From the NCBI GenBank assembly GCA_035610835.1, contig CM069443.1, positions 87,232,690 through 87,296,689 on the forward strand: 64,000 bases of DNA, read 5' to 3'. The notes below the pieces were generated by a model that saw only the letters and a list, made by a program, of their open reading frames with translations, made no database searches and was not told the origin of the DNA. The stretch is from Ophiura sarsii. Its lineage: Eukaryota > Echinodermata > Ophiuroidea > Amphilepidida > Ophiuridae. Shown piece by piece: positions 1 through 10,500 of the stretch (positions are counted from its first letter, which is position 1; the number at the start of each line of letters is the position of its first letter). The translations under genes and the position numbers were made by a program.

Positions 1-182
1 ACATGGAATGAAAATTGAATAGTGGACAAAATCATTTTCACGTTTCATGAATATATACTTATCCAAGTAGAATGAAACCTTTGGTCATGAACCCAATACA
101 AATCTGAACTTGGATTGAAGAGTTTTGAGCAGTTTTTGAACAGCAAATATATGGTAAACATTAGAATTTGCTCTATAGTTTA

Positions 183-389
183 ATCATTTCCAAATTGGCG
201 AGAAATGTTCTCCGCGCGCAAAAGTAATCCAAGCGTATGCCCCCACCATTATGGCCACACGCACGCGGTATTGATCGCACCCAGGCGTCAAACATACGAT
301 GCACAGTGCGCTAGTTGCCATCATGCACACCAGCATCCTTATGTATTCATTCGCTGCTGTAAGGTGGCTTTGCCAATTTGGAACTGATC
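183..389. mobile_element. Short TIR element (MITE), copy 1
   Basis: About 207 bp bounded by imperfect inverted ends reading ATCATTTCCAAATTGGC and GCCAATTTGGAACTGAT. A related full copy lies at 2709-2916. No coding capacity. Confidence 0.6.
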
Positions 390-510
390 TTAATTTACCC
401 ACCTTTTTGTCTGATGAGACAGTTGTTGCCTCTGCTTCATCTGGTACTTTTTCCGTTGCTGATAAATCCGTCTCTGTAAATGGAATAATAATATTAATAA
501 AACCATGCTT

Positions 511-849
511 AGGCCAACAACAAAAAAGTTGACTTGCCCTTTCCGACCGACCCAAATGTTTGGAAATCTAGGGTCGCTATTTTTTTTCTTTTTCTTCAAA
601 GTAAAAAATAAAATAAAAAAATAAAGAATTTTTGTTGTTGTTGTTGAAAGAAGCACATAACAATAAAGAAAGATGAAAACGTGCTTTTGAGTAGTATCTG
701 CTTGTTTAAAAATCAAAATCAAAAAAAATCATCTTTAAAACATGTTTTTGTGTAGTATATATCTCCCTGTTTAAATCAAAAAACAAAAACAAAAAATCTG
801 ACCGTCCGACCCAGACCCTGAAAGGGCAAGTCAATTTTTTTCCCCCTTA
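511..849. mobile_element. Foldback/TIR element with ACCGACC ends
   Basis: Inverted ends contain TTGACTTGCCCTTTCCGACC on the left and GGGTCTG-like sequence followed on the right by AAAGGGCAAGTCAA. The interior is A/T-rich with two diverged copies of a GTAGTAT-containing segment. Related to the elements at 7231-7865, 23273/27705 and 35860. Confidence 0.5.
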
Positions 850-1149
850 TTAATATTAAGCGCATAACACAATTAAGTCCCTATGCGCTATTACAAATAA
901 AACAGAATGCAGATAATACACAACTAATAGTAACAAAAGACAAAACAAAAAGGAAATCAAGCATTAACATTAAATAGGTAAGGCAATGATTTGAACTATT
1001 CAAGAGTTTGGGCTGATTTAATATGATATGGTAATTTGTTCCAAATTTGTTGGAAGTGCGTAAAACAATCTCGTTTTTTTAATGGTGTAATATAATTAGC
1101 CCAAATCTGATATCCCATTCCAAAAATGGTCACTGTCAGTCACTTCAAG

Positions 1150-1220
1150 TCATATCTGGTGATGAAAGTGACAACAGTTGTAGTAACAACTGAAAATGCC
1201 AGAAAATTATTATCAATTGT
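1150..1220 (+). other. Hammerhead-like motif, degenerate
   Basis: GTGATGA near 1160 is followed by a stem AGTTGT-AGTA-ACAACT and GAAA. This parallels the better motif at 4206-4233 but has one core change and an extra eight-base insertion. The rest of 850-1453, downstream of KIF17 exon 7, shows no gene. Confidence 0.3.
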
Positions 1221-1453
1221 TGAAATCAACAGATTAATTTCCAAATTAAGTGAAACTAGATAAATGATATCCTTATTGTTAGGTTTACTGCTTTTGATTA
1301 TTGAACGGAACATTGTTGTGATATCATTACGCTTATCACCCAGGCTTTATTTTAGATTTCATTGATGAAAATGTACAGACTTATAAATGCATATCTATTA
1401 ACTGAGTTTCATCGGTTTATATTTAGAATATCATAACCATTTTTTGCATTTAC

Positions 1454-1598
1454 CTCGAGCAAGCTTTTTATTGTCCACATCTGAGAGCTTAGCCTCGTAA
1501 AACATCTTGAGCGCATCCATGTCTTGTTGCATTTTTGCTTTGTTGGACTGCTCTTCCTGAAAGCGAACTTCCATCTCAATGATCTTGGCTTCATATTC
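1454..1598 (-). CDS. KIF17: KIF17 coding exon 7 (coiled coil)
   Basis: 145 bp, phase 0 to 1, acceptor TTACCCTAG and donor GTAAAT. It encodes 48 residues starting [17 protein letters not shown], a charged heptad-like region resembling the first KIF17 coiled coil (EEYEERLARLKADYKAEQ in human). The next exon would lie below 1453; none is recognised before the window edge. Confidence 0.82.
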
Positions 1599-4500
1599 CT
1601 AGGGTAAATAGAAATAAATGGTATGGTTGTATGAAGCCAAATGCAAAATAAACTATAGTCTATTTATCCATCACGAGACAGAGCTGTAACTGCGCATTCT
1701 ACTAATTGCAGCACATAAACACGCGTGCCTGCTCGGGGCGCTGGCATAAATATTCACACAAGCGTAGAAAGACAGAAGATACATACGCGTGCGTAAATGC
1801 TGCGCCTGTATAGTTAACGTCACTGTCCAGAGGAAGACAAATAGAGTATAGTCTTCTTTATTTCATAGTGTCGGAATAATACATCTCAATCTATTTCTTT
1901 TTCTGACCAACAAACATAGATACACCAAGATACACCAAAATTATGAGACTTAAAAAGTCTCATCATTTTGGTGTATCTTTGGTGTAAGATAACCATCGGT
2001 TTGTTAAGACCCCATTAAAGCTGAATAACATTTCACTCATTTTACAAATGAGTTTGTGCTAAGCTAATTCAATGAATTCCTACCAAAAATTAACCCATTT
2101 TATCTCGGTTTATTCATTTTAGTTCAATTTCAAACATATTTTACTGCATTTGCACAATGTTGCAAATTATATTTTTTAGAAAAATTGACAACATTCCCTT
2201 ACAATTCATGGAAAGCAGTCATGACAGCAATGCCAAACAAAGTATGCAATTATGTTTATTCCAGGGGACATCATCCAGGGGAGCACTACCAAGAGAGTGT
2301 GGCGGTAATGTCCCCCTACCCCCCCCCCCCCCCCCCCCCCCCCCCCAAAAAAGGTGTGATATGATTGTCTTACATCTTTGAGTCTTTGAGCCTCATCAGT
2401 AATAGATTCTGCTGAAGCACTTGCTGGTAGTTGTGCTGTTGGTGCTGCTTCTGTTGGGGCTGCTACTGCTTCAGTCACATCTACACTTGGTGCTGCACTA
2501 GGTGCTGCACTAGGTGGGGCGGTGATAGCGGCTACTGCTGGGGGTGCACTTAGTCCTAGTTTACCCATGGCTCCACTCATTAACTTACTCACTACACATG
2601 AAATAACAAGGGATTTACAAATAAGAATCAGATAACAAGGAAGAAACATATACTATATTTCATCACAAAGATCAAGAAAAGCGAATAGAGAATAGATTCT
2701 AGAGTTCAATCAGTTCCAAATTGGCGAGACATTTTTGTTTTTTATCTCTCCGCACGCAAAAGTAATCCAAGTGTATGCACGCACGCGATTATGGCTATAC
2801 GCACACGGTTTTGGCCGCATGCATATGATGCTCAGTGCATATGTTGCCTTCATGTGCACCCGCGTCCTTCTGCTTTCATTCGCTACTGTAAGGAGGCTTC
2901 GCCAATTGGAACTGATCACACTATAGAGCTTTCATATTTGCCTATTATAAAAAATATCACTTCATTGGTTAATTTATCCCTTTCTTATTTTGATTTCTTG
3001 ATACAATTAGGTACAATATCTGTACTATTACACAGATGTTTTACTTCACACTGACGATGACCTAGTTCGAAAGCTTCTTTTTTAATTTGTTACTTGTTTA
3101 TAATTGCTGAATTACTCATCCTTCTATAGCATCTTTTTATAAAAGAACCAGGTCACCATTTTTGCCTGTTACTGTTAACAGTGTATCTGCTGTCTTCACG
3201 GATGTTTTACTAAGATATAGATACATAACATGGGTTAGAGATTAAATTTATATTAGACAAAAGCAGAATTCAAAAGTAAATACTTTCAAAAACAAAATCA
3301 TAAAAGTAAATGGGTATACAATAGGATGTCATTCCCTATCGAAATGCTGCGTCTCAGTCTGTTATACGCAAGTATACATGTATAATACCCAGTTTATGTG
3401 CATAACACAACATTTTGGTAACATGCACATGCGAAATACAGATCTAGTACCCGTTTGAAAAATAGGATCCAGATTCATAATAATAGGTACACAGACACTT
3501 CGATGGTGGAATAAGACTTTCAGCAATCAAGGTGAAAAAAGGAAGCGGTGTAAATTTCATTGATCAGTGTCAATGATTTCTTGAATGCTGTGATTTCGCT
3601 CAACTCCAATAATAGTATCGTCCTCAAATGGCACTTCTGGTATTTATTCTAATTTTCCATTCCCCTAATTCCCTCTGTAAAACTGCTTTTGTAATACAAA
3701 CCTACACTCTCAGTGAGTACCTCAAGTGGCCCTCCTATCCTGACATGGCATATCACCTTCAACATTATTGCATGGTAGTTTGCTCAGTACCAAATAGACC
3801 ATATCATTACATTGACAATTTAAATGATTTTACCTCGCATTGGCACAGAATCAAGAAAGGCCAATGCAAGTGTAATGAGCACTTATATGTCATGTATAAC
3901 ATTTTAGAGTCAAAGTTCATCTGTGTTGGTAATCAAATAATTTGAAATTGATCTTTATGTTTCAACACAAGACAAAACCCCTTCACCAAAGGACAAGTAG
4001 TGTTGCCATACATCAAGGGCACGTCCGAAGCCCTATGCAGGATATTTGGAAACTACGGCATACGCGCCTATTTCAAACCTATGTTCACACAACGCCAACT
4101 ACTTGTTTCTCTAAAGGACAAAACTGTGAAGAAGGATACTGTATAGGCCGATTCTGACATCACATTTCCGAAAGGTCAAGACCATCAGTTCAAGTTATTA
4201 GTCTGCTGATGAAAGGTGTAGCAACACCTGAAAATTCCAGGTACAGTGAATATCATCTTGTGGTGAGAACGAAAGATCAATTTCAAATTATTTATGACAT
4301 ATGTTTGTATTCACAATAATGTGTGCATCACACAGATTTACACGCCAATAATATAAATGAGCCTCATAATGTTTGCCTAGTTTGAACCAAACAAACTAGT
4401 CTGTATTTCATCTCACTTTATACCCTCAGAATAACCCAAGCACATCACTGCATTCAACAAACCTTGCCAACATGCTCTTTAGAATAAGTCCCCCCCCCCC

Positions 4501-7500
4501 AAAAAAAGTTGTTTGTTTGTCCACGTCCGACTGACCATGTACTATAGGCCCGACCATGTAACTTTTTTCCCCCTTATTTTTCCAATCAAAAATCAAAACA
4601 AAAAAATATTTTTTTCTTCAAAGTTACGTATACGGTGTGCCATATATTCGTGCACCCCCCAAAAAAAAAGTCACATATAATGATTTAAAATTAAAGTTAC
4701 ATTTTTTTTCAGAGTATTGGTTTATTCCTTGAGGTCTTTAGAGTTAGTAGAGTCTTTAACAACCTTATCCTGCTTATTTATTTAAAGTTATTGTCCCCAT
4801 GGTGCTCGATCACCTCCGACATTCGTTCTGTCCAATTCTTGTCCACCAATGAAGCAAGAAGATCCTTGTTCTGGTCTAGTTCCTGCCAAACACGTTTGAC
4901 TCTAGCTATCAGCTGGGGTAGTGTAGTGCAGTAGGGTGTTGCAAAGACTTTCTCTTTCAAAATTGCCCACAATTTCTCCACTGGATCCATGTCTGGAGAG
5001 TTACCAGGCCACTGTTCTTTGGTCTTTGTACGCGCCATTTTTTTCACTGCCTGAGGTGCATGGTTTTGTGTATAGGTGATATTGCGTATCCCCAGGTTAT
5101 GCTGCTAGCGGTGACATGATAGCGCCGTCTATTGATTATTCCCGTGAAGTAATAGCAATACGCAACAGCCAGGCGGAGTATTCAAGAGATGGCGCTATGC
5201 TAGAATTGTTTAGTCAGATGCGTTCGGCCGAAAGGGGTGCACGAATATATGGCACACCGTATATATGCCCTTAATTGACCCCAGTCTCCCATTGCCCTTA
5301 ATTGACCCCTATGTGACCCCTCATGTGACCCCATACCATGTATAGTACTATGTGAGTTATTTGAGTCAAGTATGGGTCATCCATAAGATCTGACACGGTT
5401 CAGAATTCGGCGTGCTGGCTAGGACTGGTACAGAACAACCACTAGCAAAATAAATAAAATTTAAAAAAGAAATCCGACCTACCGACCCTACCTTTTGAGG
5501 ACCCTCTATCATGGACAAACAAACAATTTTTGCCTAATAGAGAGCTTTTAGGGAATATTTGATTCATTAATCTGACAGTCATTAGGCAAAAAAAAAAAAG
5601 TTTGTTTCAAAGCTTGCGAAGGCTTCAAAATCGGGCGATGCACAATTTTTTGTCTCCCATTTATTTATTTTTTACATTTTATTATTTGTGTGTCAATTTT
5701 TACTCTTACTATGTTTGCAACGTTGACACTTTCTGATATTGTTTTTTTCTAATTGAAATGAATATTGTGATGTAGTTGTGTAAAGAACAATTGTGCAGCG
5801 TTTCACGAAGAACTGAGTCATGTCAAAGTTTGAGAAAAGGAAAATCTGCCGATATTTTTAATAAAAAAATAAAATAAAATAAATTGTAAGAATTTTATTT
5901 TTATTTTTTACAATATCCTGCATTTCAGACGCGTTATTTTTGGCATTTCAAAACCAATGCGCGCGCAAGCTTTGAGACAAACCCATTTTTTTTGTTTGGC
6001 CTTATTTAAGTTGCTTCCACAATTTCATGATAATGGCTAATTCCCGGGTTAGTGAGCACAGCAAATGTTGATATCCACATTATCTACTACAATCACAGGC
6101 ACTTTTAAATGGAAAACACACTTAGCCCTACAATTTCAATAATCTATGACACTAAATATTATGTTGCCCCAGAATGTTAAGCTCTGGTTAATGTAATGAA
6201 GGAATATCTATTACATGATAGCAAAACAAATCATCACTGCAAAAAGATGTAATATTTGAGAAATGGGTATTATTGATTAGGTTATATAGTGTCAAAAGAA
6301 TATAAATACACAGCAAGCAAGTCACAAACACAAATACTTACGATTTATACCTCCTAAGTCTTTTGGGCAATGAGCAAAAGATTGCGGATGATGAATTGCA
6401 TGGTTATTTGTTGGTACGTACACAGACAGAGCAAAACATGGGATTGTTACTAATTATCATTATTTATCTTCTAAGTTTTAAACCCTATTCTTTTTTTTGT
6501 TTGTAGCAGAGCAAAATGTATTGATATCTTTCACTTTTACAGTGGAAGATATGACCTTAAGTCCGTTCAAGATACTTGAAATAGTCACCTCAACGTGCTA
6601 CTGACTGATTGCAGGACAAAATTTAGACCCCAACAAAATCATTCGAACACATCTCACATAAGCATGTATACAAGTAACAGGTGTTAGATTAATGTGCATA
6701 CATGTTTAACTTATAACTTGTAAGGTGAAGTCATTGATACACTAAATCAAAATAGACTTAAGGAGTACCACAAGCCTCTTAATCTGAAACTTGTAATAGA
6801 GGCCAGACAGATTGAAAGTGGAAATGTTTTCAACTACAGTATATTTCATCAAGGTCGCCTAAAATGTTTGTATTAAATAAAAAACATCAACACAAATCAA
6901 ATACTTAACAGTTTTATGTAGCCTTTTGAATTAATCAAATTGATTCAAGAAAGAAACCCAAGCAACAGAAAATCCTTGGTTTAAAGGTTAGCAGTAAAGC
7001 CGAGTAACCCTTTAACCTCTACACATCATTCAGTATTAATATTGGCATGCATTATTTAGTCTGAAATGAAGTCATGCAACATTAGGTTTGTTAATGAACA
7101 TATAAATGTCTTACTATATTTTTATGTTTAGAAGTGAATAACATGACACAAATCATACATAAAAAGCTATAATCATTGATGCACTGTCAAATATGCAAAC
7201 ATTAATTCAACTAGAAAGAAATCGCTTCTAAGGCCAAAAAAAGAAGAAGTTGTGTTGCCCTCAGCGACCGACCCTAAAATCGTAAAAACTAGGGTCGCAT
7301 TTTTTATTTTTTTATTTTTTTTAGATTGAAGGGGGGACTCAAGGAAGTCACTTTTTGAATTTTTTGAGTGCTGTAATTATTGAACTATTGCTCAAATGTA
7401 TATAAAATTATACATTTTTGGAAAGGAAATGGATCAGGGAATCCAAATTTTGCGTCAATTTTGACCAAAAATGTTGATTTTTTCAGAAAATCACAAAAAA

Positions 7501-10500
7501 AAATCACTTTTTTGGGTCTTTTTTGACCCAAAAAAGTTCAACAAGGCTAAATTTGGATTCTCTGATCCATTTCCTTTCCAAAAATGTATACTTTTATATG
7601 CATTTGATTAATAGTTCAATAATTACAGCATAAGTAAGTCAAAATAAATGTTTTTTAGATTATTGTCACACTAGAAACATTTGTTAAATTGACATATGGG
7701 CCTATAGCAATTTTGTCTTGACATAAACCATATATTTTACAGCCCAAAAAAAGAAATTGGAAAAAAAAGAATTGAAAAAAAAAAAATTAAAAAAATCCAA
7801 CCGACCGACCCGATTTTAAATTGTTGGCACTTGAGGGCAACGCAACATATTTATTTTTTTGGCCTCTAATATACAGACAAATCCCCACCTCCCTCCCCAT
7901 ACATCTCATATACATGATCTTACCATCAAGTCCACCTGCTGGGATCGGGATCTCTCCCATCAGCATAGCTTTCAATTTCTTGATCTCCTCCTGGTACTGT
8001 CGCAAGAGGGCATCTTTTGGGTCTTCATTAATCTTGGGCTTATTCTTGATGTTCTTGGCACGGTTGGCGTATCGTAGGGTGCTGAGAGTCTCATCGTAGT
8101 TGTTGTCGGCGGGAGACAAGCAAGCAACCATCAGGGTTTTGGTGTTGCCACCTTGAAGCGGAAAGAAATTAATGCATGGACATACAGGTCTTAATCACAA
8201 AGGGGTTTGGTTTTTAATATAATCTTATCAAAATGTATCAAATTGATAATATCAATCATTTTAATTATTAGTATTAATTTTTGATCAACCAGTATACACA
8301 TAAGGATTAATCATAAGTATGCATAGCTTATACTTATAGATTTATTGCATCACACATCGATACATGAATGTAGTATATGATTAAGACTGGATTTGATTAT
8401 TTACAAGCAGTAATAGTTTTTTAACCAGAATTAGAATTTGGGTATGAATCCAAGAGCCCATACACCCAAAGATTCTCCTCAACAATTCTGGAAGAATCTA
8501 AACAGATTTTCATCATATATCATATATACATTCTCATCTTATACTTTTCAGGGTTTTTTTAAAGTTAAGTTATAAGTTTACAGCTAGAATCCATTCTTGT
8601 GATTTGATGAAAATTCAACTCCTGTTTTAGCTTCGATCTAATCCGTTTCTGTATACCTATGTATCTGTATTCATCTATTAAATGCACACTCCTTTCAATC
8701 ATTCCGTTTCAATGAAGCACTATTCCTTCAATTAAAAACAAAATTGAAATGATCCCCTCAGAATCCATTACTTTCTCATATTCTCCATCATAAAAACCAG
8801 CACTTACCTTCTCCATCATAAAAACCAGCACTTACCGAGTGAATCTTGTAATAATCGTGTCAGTTTTGAGTCTCTGTAGGGGATATGTTTAGATTTGCCA
8901 TCCACCAAGGCGGAGATTACGTTACCCAAGGCAGACAGTGACAGGTTGATTTTGTTGGCTTCCTTCAAACGGTCTCCAGTGGCACCTGTTAAATTCAAAT
9001 ATGTCAACTCAATGATAAATTGTAAAATATAACAGGATAACTGTAAAACAACTAAATTTCACGGCAACTTAATTTAGCGAATAAGCATTTAGTCAACTTT
9101 TTGTGGCAATTTAATTTCAATAATTTGTATCATTTTCCTATATATAAAACCAATAATATAATCGGCGGCAATTTAATTTGTCAAATTGGATCTCCTAGCA
9201 AAATTAGGGCAATTAAATAGCTAGCGAAATTAAGCTGTTTTACAGTATGAGTTCAAATTAAAGATTTAAAAATCACAATGCAATTCACAAATGCTTATTT
9301 GCAGGACTGGAAAATAGTTAATTGCAGACAAAATTTCTCAGAAAAAAAGCTGGATTTCCCTCCATTTCTTATACATGTATTTCTTTATTTGGAAAAGCAA
9401 AATTTACCTCCAAATACACAAATTTCACGGGAATGTGATTCCCCAATTTATTTTTCCAGGCCTGTTTATTTAACCCATTTGTGAAGATGTCACAATGAAA
9501 AATGATCAAGGTATTCATGGATAATGAAAAACATTCTCTATTCATCAAGGACAAGTATGACCTTCAAGGTCAAAAAGCATGTTTTTGGGTTGATGAATCA
9601 ATTTGCCCGAGGTGATCGAGGAATCTTTGGAATGAATGCAACTGAAATTATGTGCATCAGTTTTGCTGGCATATTATTGATAGATGCATTTGCCCCACTT
9701 TGTCTTATATGGTAAAACAACACTACAGCAAATTACTCCTTATCCTCTGTTTGGAAGAGTAAAATTGGCTAAAAATATTAGGGGTTAAAAATTCTTGAAA
9801 GCATATTTTTATTAAATTGTATAGGATAATACGTTTACATGTAAGCAAAAGACTACCCACCTGTTTTAGCCTGCCGTTCACTACCAGCCAAATCTACTAG
9901 ATTGAGTTTACCAGCCTTGATCTTGTCCTCTTCCTTCTCATCTGCTTCACACATCTCAATATGAATGGTAAATATGGAATGAGAGCGTGACGACTCAGCA
10001 TTCATCATTGTGGAACCAACAGAACGATTCTTCCAGCCGAGCTCCATTACCTTATTGCACTCACGCGTGTTGTGCACGATATGCATGGATAAATCTGTAA
10101 GAAAAAAGATATGAAAAAATGAGGGAATGTGGCAAATTTTGTAAGTATTTTTTCTTGAACATAATTATCTTTAAATGTCAAGATATCTCATATAAGGCCA
10201 TACAAATAAGCACGTTTGTTTCCAGTAGTGCGCATGCATTTAATTTTGACGCTTGATTCTTGCCATTTAATTTTTTTATAGAAAAAAAAAAATTCTATTG
10301 TTATGGCGCCATCTTATGTCAAAATTGGGTCAACATGTTTCAAGATGGCGAACGGCAAACATGGAAGTGAAAAACCGTGGCAAAAATTTAGCGAGCATAA
10401 GAGAAACAAGAAATGCACAGATTTGATTAAATAAACCCATTTCAAGTCAATCTCCACACTAATTCTGCGTTAATTAAGAGAGATTTAGCTGACAAGTTTT

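Noticed and set aside
184..555. Short frames at 184-555 and 2710-3054
   Set aside because: They lie within TIR elements present in two copies, and the translations do not resemble any protein.
1922..1985. microRNA precursor call
   Set aside because: The loop is too small and the hairpin resembles a miniature foldback. No small-RNA evidence.
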